This document shows, piece by piece, positions 1 to 11,531 of a stretch of 64,000 nt of DNA. Where the stretch lies: the NCBI GenBank assembly GCA_963812075.1, contig CAWETN010000010.1, forward strand, positions 744,001-808,000, written 5' to 3'. Below the pieces are notes generated by a model. The model ran no database searches. It saw only the letters and a list, made by a program, of their open reading frames with translations, and was not told the origin of the DNA. Each line of letters begins with the position of its first letter. Position 1 is the stretch's first letter. The DNA comes from JAMXLO01 sp963812075. Lineage in GTDB: Bacteria; Pseudomonadota; Alphaproteobacteria; Acetobacterales; Acetobacteraceae. The position numbers and the translations under genes were made by a program.

Positions 1-186
1 TCTCGTGCGCAATGGCCGCATCGGCCAACTGCTCGCAGGCGGTCGCCCGATCTATGTAATCCTGGGCGGTCTTGGTTTTGGGATGAACACGGGGCGCTCC
101 GTCTCGTTGCGAGCGGGAGCGCTGGTCGCGTCTCTCAGCCGCCGACGCCCAAGGATCGTTGTCGGCGATCACATAAAGGTGCGGGG
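1..186 (-). pseudogene. toprim-like protein fragment, runs off the window edge
   Basis: On the minus strand an open frame runs from about 186 to the window start with no stop. It begins PHLYVIADNDPWASAAE, which resembles the acidic core of a toprim domain (the DnD motif of mobile-element primases). It then passes into AQDYIDRATACEQLADAA, a small helical segment not expected in a toprim. No ATG precedes it and a TAG lies just upstream in frame, so I read it as a remnant or fusion of two fragments. The toprim assignment is by motif recognition only. An alternative is a small unrelated ORF entering from outside the window. Confidence 0.3.
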
Positions 187-360
187 GTAAGGGCGAGAAG
201 TCTAGCTACGTCCGCCGGCACCGACTGGCTCCCAACGCAGCCGGCACAGCGCGAAAGCCTCGTGGACATGCGGCAAAAACGCGTCAAAAAATGACACAAT
301 GAGGGGAATTCTTAGGTATCTCAGTAGGCTGGCGACAGGTTCTGCCTCGACATGGCAGGG

Positions 361-391
361 GCCACAGGTTCGATCCCCGCCGCGCCCACCA
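361..391 (+). other. tRNA-like 3' end (possible attachment-site remnant)
   Basis: The stretch contains GGTTCGATC, a consensus T-loop, followed by CCCGCCGCGCCCACCA, the layout of a tRNA T-arm, 3' acceptor strand and CCA. The T-stem pairs poorly and no complementary 5' acceptor strand (GGGCGCG) occurs within 100 bases upstream, so this is not a full tRNA gene. A 3' tRNA fragment is the usual trace left by integrase-mediated insertion, and a mobile-element-like fragment lies 200 bases away. That history is inference. Confidence 0.35.
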
Positions 392-413
392 TCCGGATGT
401 CGAGCGATGCGCC

Positions 414-590
414 TCAGTGGGGCTTCGGTGCCTCGTCGAACACCGTGCAGGCGAGCGCCACCAGGTGTTCTGCAGTGTCGGTGTACCCGGCACGATCCGC
501 ATCCTCCGCCAATGAAATCAGCCGGTCCGACAGCACCAGCTCGCTGATGGTCGGCTTGTGCGACGCTCCCAGCGTCGTGGCGGGTCTCAT
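414..590 (-). CDS. small hypothetical protein (58 aa)
   Basis: A 58-residue protein starting MRPATTLGASHK. This start was chosen over an upstream ATG because a clear ribosome-binding stretch (AGAAGGGGGAA) sits just before it. It is mainly helical, with a SELVLSDRLISLAEDADRAG helix followed by TAEHLVALACTVFDEAP. There is no signal peptide or membrane segment. Function is not recognised. Its GC content and codon use match the host, so it looks like a real chromosomal gene. Confidence 0.55.
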   Translation of the reverse strand: MRPATTLGASHKPTISELVLSDRLISLAEDADRAGYTDTAEHLVALACTVFDEAPKPH

Positions 591-642
591 GGGGTTCCCC
601 CTTCTGGCTGCGTATAACTCGTGAGACACTGCAACCATTAGT

Positions 643-900
643 TTAGAAAGAGGTTAACGCCGACGGGAAGAACTCGCACAGGGCGAGGACCCGCAGCGCC
701 GAGGCCAGCGGGCGTCCGTCGCTCCGCTCCGCGTCGGTCGCCGCCACCAGGGCTGTCAGCGTCTGCTGGCGGCTCGCGGCGATATGCCTGAGCGCCGTCC
801 AGAACTCCTGCTCCAGAGCGACACTGGTGCGATGGCCGGCGAGAGAGAAACTGCGCTTGACCAGCCCGCTCAGGCGTCGCCTCCCGGCAGCGTCGGCCAC
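643..900 (-). CDS. ribbon-helix-helix domain protein (RHH_4 type)
   Basis: The protein carries the RHH_4 hallmark: a beta strand KRSFSLAGHRTSVALE, then EQEFWTALRHIAASR and a second helix TLTALVAATDAER, ending in SALRVLALCEFF. This family is a small, widespread alphaproteobacterial domain with a fold like DNA-binding ribbon-helix-helix proteins; targets are generally unknown. I place the start at a GTG (900) preceded by GGAGCAGG, giving about 85 residues, which suits the family. An ATG at 1047 would add a low-complexity extension. The domain is clear, the start is not. Confidence 0.7.
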   Translation of the reverse strand: MADAAGRRRLSGLVKRSFSLAGHRTSVALEQEFWTALRHIAASRQQTLTALVAATDAERSDGRPLASALRVLALCEFFPSALTSF

Positions 901-1048
901 GGAAACGCTGCCTGCTCCAGACGTGGTGCTTCTCCGCAAGGCTTGCTTGCTGGCGCTCACTACTCTGTCTAGCTGATCCCCGCAGGGATTGCTGTCACGA
1001 GCGTGAGCGGGCAGCGAAAATTCGCAGCGATGTGTTTGTCCGCGCAAG

Positions 1049-2129
1049 TCACGGCAGCGTCATCGGATCGGAGAGGCGTCGGCATGCCCACTCGGCAGCC
1101 TCCGCCACGACGGGATCGGCATCCCCGGTGAGCCGCCCGGCAACTTCGCGCAGCGTGCGATCGCCGGAATTGCCAACCGCGATCATCACGTTGCGCAGGA
1201 AGCGATTGCGGCCGATCCGCTTGATCGGCGAACCGCTGAAATCTGCGGCGAAAGCCGGCGTCGTCCAGGCCGGCAAGCGCGGCCAGACGGGGGCCCCGCA
1301 ATTCGGCCTGGGCGCGCAACCTGCGCATGCCGCGTGGCGTGGGCGAAACGATTCCACGGGCACACCGCCAGGCAGTCATCGCAGCCGTAGATGCGGTTGC
1401 CCATGAGCGGTCGCAGGTCGTACGGGATCGGGCCCTTGTGTTCGATGGTGAGATACGAAATGCAGCGGGTCGCATCGAGCCGATACGGCGCGGGGAACGC
1501 ATCGGTGGGGCACACGGCGAGGCAGCGCGAGCAGCTGCCGCAGCGGTCGCGATGCGGCGCATCAGGCGGCGATGTCGAGCGTGGTATAGATCTCGCCCAG
1601 GAACAGCCAGGAGCCGTGATCGCGCGAGACCAGGTTGGTGTGCTTGCCCTGCCAGCCGATGCCGGCCCGCTCCGCGAGCGGCTTTTCCATCACCGGCGCT
1701 GTGTCGACGAACACCTTCACGGCTGGCGCGAAGCGCGCGACGATGAATTGCGCCAGGTGCTTGAGCATGCCCTTGACCACGTCGTGGTAGTCGCGGTTAC
1801 GGGCATAGACGGAAACGGTGGCCTCGATCGCGATGTCCCAGAGTGGCCAGCGGATCTTCCCCGGGCGCGTAGGACAGGCCGAGGGCGACGACGCTGCGGG
1901 CCTCGGGCCACAGCGTCCGTGGATCGGCACGCGCCTCTGCGCGCGACGCAAGCCAGCCCATGTCGCCGTGCTGGCCGGCGGCCAGGAACTCGGCCAGCCG
2001 GTCGCGCGCGGCGGTGCCAAGTTCGGCACGGCAGAAGCCGATGGCGTCGAACCCGAGGGCGAGCGCACGGTCGCGGATCAGCGCCTTCGCACCGTCCGGC
2101 GTGTGCGGCCTGGCGCTACCCTCGTCCAC
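1049..2129 (-). pseudogene. queG: epoxyqueuosine reductase QueG, frameshifted
   Basis: QueG reduces epoxyqueuosine to queuosine in tRNA, the last step of the pathway, using cobalamin and two [4Fe-4S] clusters. The full protein is recognisable over the usual ~360 residues: N-terminal ALGFDAIGFCRAEL, central GIGWQGKHTNLVSRDHGSW, ferredoxin motifs CGSCSRCLAVCPTDA and CDDCLAVCPWNRF, and the C-terminal HEAT-like repeat KRIGRNRFLRNVMIAVGNSG. It is spread over several frames, with breaks near 1840, 1553, 1345 and 1245. It starts at GTG 2129, overlapping queF by 14 bases, as last gene of the queuosine operon. All cluster cysteines remain and conservation continues across each break, so indel errors are more likely than true decay. 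Confidence 0.85.
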
Positions 2130-2580
2130 GATACGGAGCCACCTCCTGCGGCGGGATCCAGGCACCCTCGGGCGGCGTACCGGTCTGCCAGAACACGTCG
2201 ATCGGGATGCCGCCGCGCGGATACCAATAGCCGCCGATGCGCAGCCACACCGGATCCAGCAACGCCGCCAGCCGCTCGGCGATCGCCATGGTGCAGGCCT
2301 CGTGAAACGCGCCATGGTTGCGGAACGACGTGAGGTAGAGCTTCAGCGACTTGCTTTCGACGATCCAGTCGCGCGGGATGTAGTCGATGACGATGTGCGC
2401 AAAGTCCGGCTGGCCGGTGATCGGGCAGAGCGAGGTGAACTCCGGACAGGTGAATCGCACGACGTACGCCTTGCCGGGTGACGGGTTTGCCACGCGCTCG
2501 AGTGTCGCAGCCTCAGGGCTGTGCGGCTGCTCGACATGGTGGCCAAGTTGCGTGAGGCCGGCATAGCTTTGGTCGCTCAT
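2116..2580 (-). CDS. queF: NADPH-dependent 7-cyano-7-deazaguanine reductase QueF
   Basis: QueF reduces preQ0 to preQ1 with two NADPH, supplying the base that Tgt inserts into tRNA. The 154-residue length fits the short, single-domain QueF type. The catalytic motif FTSLCPITGQPDFAH holds the thioimide-forming Cys and the proton-transfer Asp; ESKSLKLYLTSFRNHGAFHE is the NADPH-binding signature. The start MSDQSYAG was chosen because its ATG overlaps the tgt stop codon as ATGA, the coupling seen throughout this operon. The gene is intact, unlike its neighbours tgt and queG. Confidence 0.95.
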   Translation of the reverse strand: MSDQSYAGLTQLGHHVEQPHSPEAATLERVANPSPGKAYVVRFTCPEFTSLCPITGQPDFAHIVIDYIPRDWIVESKSLKLYLTSFRNHGAFHEACTMAIAERLAALLDPVWLRIGGYWYPRGGIPIDVFWQTGTPPEGAWIPPQEVAPYRGRG

Positions 2581-3700
2581 CCAGCGTCCTCCTGCGCCCA
2601 TAAGGCGCGTACCGCGCACGCATGCGCCGCCAGCCTGCGCCCGGCGATTGCATCGCGCAGTCCGCGCATCAGGTCCTGGTAGTATGCGACATTATGCCAG
2701 GAGAGCAGCATCGGCCCGAGCATCTCGCCGCAGCGAAACAGATGGTGCAGATAGGCGCGGCAGTGGCGGCTACAGGCCGGGCAGCCACAGGCCTCGTCGA
2801 GAGCGCCGGCATCGTCGGCGAACCGCGCGTTGCGCAGGTTGAGCACCCCGCGCGAGGTGTAGGCGCGCGCGGTGCGACCGGCACGGGTCGGGATCACGCA
2901 GTCGAACATGTCGATGCCGCGCTGCACCGCGCCGACGATGTCGTCCGGCGTCCCCACGCCCATCAGGTAGCGCGGCACCGCCGTCGGCAGGTGCGGCATC
3001 GTCGCATCGAGCACCGCGAAGGTGGTGGCCTGACCTTCGCCGATCGCCAGCCCGCCGATCGCATAGCCGTCGAAGCCGACGTCCAGCAGCGCTCGCGCCG
3101 ACTGCGCGCGCAGATCCGGGTAGATGCTCCCCTGCACGATGCCGAACACGCCCATATCCGTCGCGGCGCTGGAACACCTCGCGCGACTGCTGCGCCCAGC
3201 GCATCGACAATTGCATGGACGCAAGTGCCTGTTCGAGCGTGGCAGGAAACGCCGTGCACTCGTCGAGCACCATGCTGATGGTGGCATCGAGCCGGTGCTG
3301 AATCTCGATCGAGCGGGCCGGCGTCAGCCGATGCGTCGAGCCGTCGAGATGCGATTGGAAGGTTACGCCGTCGGCGGTCGATCTTCCGCAGCTTCGCCAG
3401 CGACATGACCTGGAAGCCGCCCGAATCAGTCAGGATGGGTCCGGGCCAGTCCATCAGGCGGTGCAATCCACCGAGCTTCTCCACGCGTTCCGCGCCGGGC
3501 CGCAGCATCAGGTGGTAGGTGTTGCCGAGGACGATGGCCGCGCCCGTGGAACGCACCGCCTCGGCCGTCATCGCCTTCACCGTGCCGGCAGTGCCGACCG
3601 GCATGAAGGCCGGTGTCGGCACCTCGCCGTGCGCCGTGTGCAGCACGCCGACGCGAGCGGCTCCGTCCACCGCTGTGATGCGATGCACGAAGCCTGTCAC
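2577..3700 (-). pseudogene. tgt: tRNA-guanine transglycosylase Tgt, frameshifted
   Basis: Tgt exchanges the wobble guanine of GUN-anticodon tRNAs for preQ1. The sequence reads MTGFVHRITAVDG at the start. It carries the general-base segment ILTDSGGFQVMSL, the substrate loop IDMFDCVIPTRAGRTARAYT with the nucleophilic Asp, and the zinc site GCPACSRHCRAYLHHLF. The coding frame changes near 3385 and again near 3160, so no single frame spans the gene. Length (~374 aa) and all catalytic parts are normal, favouring indel errors. Both ends overlap queA and queF as ATGA, showing translational coupling. Confidence 0.9.
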
Positions 3701-4737
3701 GACGCTCGCTCCAGCAGGCAGGCATCGCCATAGGAGTAGAACCGGTATTGCCGGCAGATCGCGTGCGCGTAGGCCGCGCGCATCGCGGCGCTGCCGGCGA
3801 AGGCGCAGACCAGCATGAACAGGGTCGAGCGCGGCAGATGGAAGTTGGTCAGCAGCAGATCGATGGCACGGAAGCGATGTCCCGGCACGATGAACAGGGC
3901 GGTGCTGCCGGAGAACGGATGAACCGTACCATCCTCCGCGGCGGCGGTCTCCAGCAAACGGAGGGTCGTCGTGCCGACTGCCGCCACGCGCCCGCCCTTC
4001 GCACGCGCGGCATTGATCGCCGCGGCGGCCTGCGCGTTCACCTCGCCGCGCTCCGCATGCATGTGATGATGCGAGACGTCATCGGTGCGTACCGGCAGGA
4101 ACGTGCCGACGCCCACATGCAGGGTGATCGAGGCGCGCAGAACTCCGCGCTGCTCCAGTGATCGCAGCAAGTCGGGCGTGAAGTGCAGTCCCGCGGTCGG
4201 CGCGGCGACGGCACCGTCCTTGCTGGCGAACACCGTCTGGTAATCGTCACTGTCCTCGGGCAGCGGACCGGCGAGACGCGTGATGTAGGGCGGCAACGCG
4301 AGAGTCCCGGCGCGCTGCAGGGCCGCGGTGAATTCGGCGTCATGCCGGTCGAACGCCAGCACCACCCCGCCGTCCGCATGGCACGCCCGCACGGTGGCGT
4401 GCAGGTCTTCGCTTCCGTCGAAGCGCAGTTCGTCGCCGGCGTGCAGCCGTCGCGCATTGCGCGCCAGCGCGTGCCAGGTTCCGTCGGGGCGCGGCTGGTC
4501 GAGCGTGATGCCGATGCGTGCCCCGCCGCGCCGCGCCGTAAGCTGGGCTGGGATCACCCGCGTGTCGTTCGTCACCAGCATGTCGCCAGGGCGCAGCAGC
4601 ATCGTCAGGTCGCGCACCGCGCGGTCGGACAGCCCGTCGCGCCCGACGTGCAACAGCCGGGCAGCGTCGCGCGGGCGGACCGGATGCTGCGCAATGCGGT
4701 CCGGCGGAAGGTCGAAGTCGAACTCGGTCAGCCGCAT
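3697..4737 (-). CDS. queA: S-adenosylmethionine:tRNA ribosyltransferase-isomerase QueA
   Basis: QueA transfers and isomerises the ribosyl group of SAM onto preQ1-tRNA to form epoxyqueuosine. The 346-residue protein starts MRLTEFDFDLPPDRIAQHP and shows typical family blocks: GDMLVTNDTRVIPAQL, the GAVAAPTAGLHFTP motif, HVGVGTFLPVRTDDVSHHHMH, and the C-terminal FHLPRSTLFMLVCAF. An upstream ATG would add an atypical 22-residue tail; the chosen ATG overlaps the preceding gene's stop. It is intact and central in the queuosine operon. Confidence 0.96.
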   Translation of the reverse strand: MRLTEFDFDLPPDRIAQHPVRPRDAARLLHVGRDGLSDRAVRDLTMLLRPGDMLVTNDTRVIPAQLTARRGGARIGITLDQPRPDGTWHALARNARRLHAGDELRFDGSEDLHATVRACHADGGVVLAFDRHDAEFTAALQRAGTLALPPYITRLAGPLPEDSDDYQTVFASKDGAVAAPTAGLHFTPDLLRSLEQRGVLRASITLHVGVGTFLPVRTDDVSHHHMHAERGEVNAQAAAAINAARAKGGRVAAVGTTTLRLLETAAAEDGTVHPFSGSTALFIVPGHRFRAIDLLLTNFHLPRSTLFMLVCAFAGSAAMRAAYAHAICRQYRFYSYGDACLLERAS

Positions 4738-5285
4738 CAGGCGGGCGTCGGTGCCACCCGACGCAGCAGGCGCATCAGCGGGATGGCGATCAGCACGGCC
4801 CACAGCTTGCCCACCACCTGGCCGGCGAGGAAATCCAGGCTACCGAACGCCAGGGCCAGGAACGCTACGGAGTCCACCACCAGCCCGACCACGGACGATG
4901 CCACCACGGCCAGTGTGAGCTGGCGCCGCTGCAGCGGCGTATACACGGCGAAGTCGGCGAATTCGCTCAGCGCGAAGGCCGCCCCGGAGGCCAGCACCAA
5001 CGCCGCCGGAGCCACCAACGCCGACAGCACCGTGCCGGCCGCGATCGCCGCCAGGCCCCAGCCCAGCCCGAGGCAGCGCTGCACCACGTCGCGCAGCACC
5101 AGCGCCGCGCCGACCGTCAGCACGCCTGACGGCGCCAGCAGGCCCGGTGCCACCGGCACCAGACAGGGCCCTTGCGGCACGCACACAGTGCCGACATGCA
5201 GGATCAGCCAGTTCGCCAGCGGGATCGACGCCAGGAAACCGGCGAAGGCCGCGAAGCCGGTGCGGGTGCGCAGGCTGGTGTCCAT
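4737..5285 (-). CDS. VUT-family (YhhQ-like) probable queuosine-precursor transporter
   Basis: A 182-residue inner-membrane protein with about six hydrophobic helices. It matches the VUT/YhhQ family: FLASIPLANWLILHVG at the N-terminus, the conserved SGAAFALSEFADFAVYTPL block, and VVDSVAFLALAFG near the end. Family members import queuosine precursors (preQ0/preQ1), and one is characterised as YhhQ in E. coli. Here it sits between the VOC gene and queA with four-base overlaps at both ends, which strongly supports a role in the same pathway. The substrate cannot be read from sequence. Confidence 0.85.
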   Translation of the reverse strand: MDTSLRTRTGFAAFAGFLASIPLANWLILHVGTVCVPQGPCLVPVAPGLLAPSGVLTVGAALVLRDVVQRCLGLGWGLAAIAAGTVLSALVAPAALVLASGAAFALSEFADFAVYTPLQRRQLTLAVVASSVVGLVVDSVAFLALAFGSLDFLAGQVVGKLWAVLIAIPLMRLLRRVAPTPA

Positions 5286-5686
5286 CAGATGGGCTGGTAA
5301 GAGGCGATCTCGATCAGGTTGCCGTCCGGATCGCGACAGTAGACCGACTGGATCGGACCCAGCGCGCCCGACCGCTCCCCTGGCCCCGCGAGGATCGCCA
5401 CGCCGCAGTCCTGCAGGTGGCCGACCACCTCGTCCGGCGGCGCAGCGGTGATGAAGCAGAGGTCCTCCGAGCCAGGTACCGCTTGCGCGCCGGTGACCCA
5501 GCTCCGCGGATCGGAGTTTGCCGGGCGCACGTTGATCTTCTGGCCGCCGAACTTGAGCGCCGTGCGATTGTTGGGGCCGAACTCCTCGCGCTCCATGCCG
5601 AGGACGCGCAGATACCAGGCGACGCTGATCTCCACGTCCTTCACGTTGAGCACAATGTGGTCGATCCGGTCGACGGTGAAGCGCAT
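5285..5686 (-). CDS. VOC (glyoxalase/bleomycin-resistance) family protein
   Basis: A 133-residue single vicinal-oxygen-chelate module: RIDHIVLNVKDVEISVAWY opens the first beta-alpha-beta-beta-beta unit, and the second ends VYCRDPDGNLIEIASY. The conserved His near the start and Glu near the end are likely metal ligands. It is first in the queuosine operon and its stop overlaps the transporter start as ATGA. The family includes glyoxalases, dioxygenases and antibiotic-binding proteins, so its chemistry is open. Being cotranscribed with queuosine genes may or may not imply a link. Confidence 0.85.
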   Translation of the reverse strand: MRFTVDRIDHIVLNVKDVEISVAWYLRVLGMEREEFGPNNRTALKFGGQKINVRPANSDPRSWVTGAQAVPGSEDLCFITAAPPDEVVGHLQDCGVAILAGPGERSGALGPIQSVYCRDPDGNLIEIASYQPI

Positions 5687-5804
5687 GCGGCGTACCCCGG
5701 CTGGCGGTGAGCGCGGGTGGTAGCGGATTTTGCAGTGAAGGGAAATCGGTGACGGCAGCGGCCTGCTCGATCCGCCTCGCCGGTCGACTTCCGGCGCGGC
5801 GCGG

Positions 5805-6186
5805 TCAGCCTACGGCGACGACCGCGTACGCCTCGATCTCCACCCGCATTTCCGGTCGCACGAGAGCGCTGACCTGAACCATCGTGCTGGCCGGGCGGAC
5901 GCCGCCGAACACCTCACTGTGTGCCCGTCCAACCAGGTCCGCGTCGCCGATGTCGGTGACGTATATCACCTGTACGCACCACATCCTCGATGCGCGACCC
6001 GGCCTGCTCCAGGGCGTCGCGAATCATGCCCAGGATGTCCTGCGTCTGGACGTAGGCATCGCCCGACAGCGCCGCCCCGCGCGCCGCGGTACCGGCGACA
6101 TGGACCTGCGCGCCGACCCGTACGGCTCGGCTGTACCCGTAGATCTGCTCGAATGGGCCGCCCGACGAAATCACCTGTCGTGTCAT
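5805..6186 (-). pseudogene. RidA (YjgF/YER057c/UK114) family protein, single frameshift
   Basis: RidA proteins deaminate reactive enamine/imine intermediates. The first frame reads MTRQVISSGGPFEQIYGYSRAV with HVAGTAARG and QTQDILGMIRDALEQAGSRIEDVVR. After a one-base slip near 5968 the second frame continues VIYVTDIGDADLVGRAHSE and ends SALVRPEMRVEIEAYAVVAVG. The substrate-binding Arg and Glu of the C-terminal motif are present. Together they make a normal ~127-residue RidA. I chose the second of two ATGs because AGAAGGA lies at proper distance. An indel error is the simplest explanation. Confidence 0.85.
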
Positions 6187-6264
6187 GGCCATGATCCTTC
6201 TTGTGATGGCAACACCAGCACGGGCGAAAGCCCGAGGGCAAGCGCACCATGCCGCCGCGCCAGC

Positions 6265-7293
6265 CTATCCTCGCAGAACGCCTCGCATCCTCTGGGCGTA
6301 GACGTTGATCACCAGGGCCACGAGCAGGATCAGGCCACGGATCAGGATCTTCAGGAAGCTGTCGATGTTGATGTGGTCGAGCCCGTTGTTCAGTACGCCC
6401 AGCACCAGCAGGCCGACGATCGTGTTGCCGATGCCGCCCTGCCCCCCGAACAGGCTGGTGCCGCCCACCACCACGGCGGAAATGCTGTCGAGCAGGTAGG
6501 TATCGAACTCGTTCTGCTGGGCGCTGCCGAAATAGGCGACGCCAAGCATGCCGGCAACGCCGGAACACAGCGCCGAGATGATCATCACCGATGCAACGAT
6601 CAGCCGGACGTTCACCCCGGAATACTCCGCAGCCTCGCGGTTGCCGCCGGTCATGTACACGTAGCGGCCGAAGCGCGTGTAGGTGAGCACGATGTGTCCC
6701 ACCAGCAGGAACAGCGCGGCCACGATGACGATCCAGGGCACCGGGCCGATCGAGCGCGACCCCAGCGTGCCGATCAGCGGCGGGACCGCGTAGGCGATCT
6801 GGCCACGCACCAGGAGCGCGCCTATGCCCGCGCCGATCTGCAGCATCGCCAGCGTCATGATGAAGCTGGGGATGCCGATGCGCGTCATGCCGAATGCATT
6901 CACGCCGCCCAGCGCCAGGCACGCCGCAAGTGCGATCGCGATGGCGGCCCAGCCGGGCAGCGGCACATTGGCGATCGTCACGCTGGCGTCCTGTGCGGTG
7001 AAGTAGGCGACCGCGATGCCGGTGGCGTTGGCGATGCTCGCCACCGACAGGTCGATTTCGGCGCACAGGATGACGAAGGTTAGGCCCACCGCGATGATGC
7101 CGGTCACCGAGATCTGCGTCAGGACGTTCTGCAGGTTGCCGAAGGTGGCGAAGGAGTCGCTGGCCAGGGTAAAGAACACCACCAGCACCAGCAGCGTCAC
7201 GAACGGAGCCAGATTGCGGAGCTGGCCGTGCAGCCAATCGATCAGGGGGCGTGAGGCTGCGGGCGCGCCGGTGGTTTCGGAAGAGTTGCTCAT
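6265..7293 (-). CDS. sugar ABC transporter permease (RbsC/BPD_transp_2 type)
   Basis: A 342-residue integral membrane protein with about nine to ten helices. It has the BPD_transp_2 signature AEIDLSVASIANATGIAVAYF near the N-terminus and the coupling-loop region FGRYVYMTGGNREAAEYSGV. It ends SFLKILIRGLILLVALVINVYAQRM. This family forms the channel of ribose/xylose/autoinducer-type importers. No matching ATPase or binding-protein gene is adjacent, so it is an orphan permease. The start MSNSSETTG follows the aconitase gene; the apparent fusion with aconitase in one frame comes from the aconitase frameshift. Confidence 0.9.
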   Translation of the reverse strand: MSNSSETTGAPAASRPLIDWLHGQLRNLAPFVTLLVLVVFFTLASDSFATFGNLQNVLTQISVTGIIAVGLTFVILCAEIDLSVASIANATGIAVAYFTAQDASVTIANVPLPGWAAIAIALAACLALGGVNAFGMTRIGIPSFIMTLAMLQIGAGIGALLVRGQIAYAVPPLIGTLGSRSIGPVPWIVIVAALFLLVGHIVLTYTRFGRYVYMTGGNREAAEYSGVNVRLIVASVMIISALCSGVAGMLGVAYFGSAQQNEFDTYLLDSISAVVVGGTSLFGGQGGIGNTIVGLLVLGVLNNGLDHINIDSFLKILIRGLILLVALVINVYAQRMRGVLRG

Positions 7294-7421
7294 GTACACG
7301 GGCCCGGCTGTGCCTGCGAGGAGCAAGGCAACGAAGCCGTGGCGGCGCGTGCGGCTACGCACGCTCCGCCGGAACGCGCTTGCCTCGTCGCTCCGCTCCT
7401 CGCGCCGACCAGGGGAACCGG

Positions 7422-10119
<2,698 letters not shown>

Positions 10120-10219
10120 GGCGGCGCCTTCCGTATGGTATGTCGCAGGTGCAATGGTCCTTTAGGCGGCGGGCTTAGAACACACCAGCCCGCGAGCGTC
10201 CACAAGGCAGGGAGCGGTC

Positions 10220-10813
10220 GTGTTGCAGGCGGCGGGTCTGGCGGCGTTCCGTGGCGAACGGCTGGTGTTCAGCGACGTCGATCTCGCCGTCGCCGCGGGC
10301 GGCGCGCTGCTGCTCACCGGTCCGAACGGGTCGGGCAAATCGACGCTGCTCCGTGTGCTGGCCGGGCTGCTGCGTCCGGCTGGGGGGACCCTGCTGTGGG
10401 AGGCCGAAGATGCGCTCGCCGATCTGGCGTTGCATGCGCGCCGGGTTGCGTATGTGGGGCATCAGGACGCGGTGAAGCCGGGTCTTACCGCGGCCGAGAA
10501 TCTGCGCTTTGCCGCACGGCTGCGCGGGAGCAGCGTGCGCGTGGCGCTGGCGGCGGTCGGGCTGGATGAACTCGCCGATCTGCCCGGCCGCATGCTCTCG
10601 GCAGGACAGCGGCGCCGGCTGGCGCTGGCGCGGCTCGTGCTGTCGGGCGCACCGCTGTGGCTGCTGGACGAGCCGACGCTGGGTCTGGACGCCGCCTCGG
10701 TCGAACGCTTCGGCTCGGTGCTTGAAGCGCATCGCGCCGGCGGCGGTATCGTCGTCGCCGCAACGCACCTGCCGCTGCCGCTCGACGGCGCCGCTGAATT
10801 CGCGCTGGCATGA
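10220..10813 (+). CDS. ccmA: heme exporter ATP-binding protein CcmA
   Basis: ATPase of the CcmAB(CDE) machinery that releases holo-CcmE during cytochrome c maturation. The 197-residue protein has Walker A GPNGSGKST, the signature LSAGQRRRLALARL, Walker B LWLLDEP and the H-loop AATHLPL. This is the compact domain typical of CcmA. The start is a GTG preceded by GCAGGGAG. It is divergent from acnA and followed 52 bases later by ccmB. The ccmC/D/E genes are not next to it. Confidence 0.92.
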   Translation: MLQAAGLAAFRGERLVFSDVDLAVAAGGALLLTGPNGSGKSTLLRVLAGLLRPAGGTLLWEAEDALADLALHARRVAYVGHQDAVKPGLTAAENLRFAARLRGSSVRVALAAVGLDELADLPGRMLSAGQRRRLALARLVLSGAPLWLLDEPTLGLDAASVERFGSVLEAHRAGGGIVVAATHLPLPLDGAAEFALA

Positions 10814-10865
10814 ACGGCGGCGCTGCTTCGCCTTTCCCCAACCCGGTCACGCAGGGTATGGCGGA

Positions 10866-11531
10866 GTGAACGGCTTCCTCGCCGTGCTGGGGCGCGAACT
10901 GCGCCTCTCGCTGCGCCATGGCGCCGACACGCTGGCCGCGCTGCTCTTCTTCCTGCTGACCGCGGCGCTGTTCCCGCTCGCCATCGGTCCCGCACCCGAG
11001 ACTTTGGGCCGCATCGCCCCGGGCATCGTCTGGGTCTGCGCCCTGCTCGCCGCGCTCCTGCCGTTGGACCGGCTGTTCGGCGCCGACTTCGACGACGGCT
11101 CGCTCGACCAGCTCCTGCTGTCCGGCCTGCCGGCGGCCGCCGTCGCACTCGCCAAGGCGATCGCCCATTGGCTGGTCACCGGCCTGCCCCTGCTGGTCGC
11201 CGCCGCCCCGCTGGCCGTCATGCTGCGGCTTCCCGCCGCGGCCATCCCGGCGCTACTGTTGGGGCTCCTGCCAGGGACGATCCTGCTGTCGCTGCTCGGC
11301 GCCACCGGGGCGGCAATCGTGCTGGGCGCGCGCCGTGGCGGCGTGCTGCTGCCCTTGCTCGTGCTGCCGCTCGCCACGCCGGTGCTGGTGTTCGGAGTCG
11401 CCGCCGCCGATGGCGCTGCCGGCGGCCTCAGCCCCCGGCCTCATCTGCTGCTGCTGGGGGCGATGCTGGCTGGCGCTCTGCCACTCTGCCCGCTGGCTGC
11501 CGGGGCGGGGCTGCGCGCCGCTGCCGAATAG
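10866..11531 (+). CDS. ccmB: heme exporter membrane protein CcmB
   Basis: A 221-residue membrane subunit with six helices, beginning (GTG start) with LAVLGRELRLSLRHGADTL, the conserved cytoplasmic N-terminus of CcmB. Next come FFLLTAALFPLAIGP and the family motif FGADFDDGSLDQLLLSG. It partners CcmA in cytochrome c maturation. The GTG at 10866 places the protein exactly at family length. In many relatives ccmC follows directly; here the next gene is glycogen phosphorylase after a gap, so the ccm cluster ends or is interrupted. Confidence 0.92.
   Translation: MNGFLAVLGRELRLSLRHGADTLAALLFFLLTAALFPLAIGPAPETLGRIAPGIVWVCALLAALLPLDRLFGADFDDGSLDQLLLSGLPAAAVALAKAIAHWLVTGLPLLVAAAPLAVMLRLPAAAIPALLLGLLPGTILLSLLGATGAAIVLGARRGGVLLPLLVLPLATPVLVFGVAAADGAAGGLSPRPHLLLLGAMLAGALPLCPLAAGAGLRAAAE

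Noticed and set aside
299..400. tmRNA (ssrA) or complete tRNA gene
   Set aside because: No 5' acceptor partner strand, no tag-peptide frame and poor T-stem pairing.
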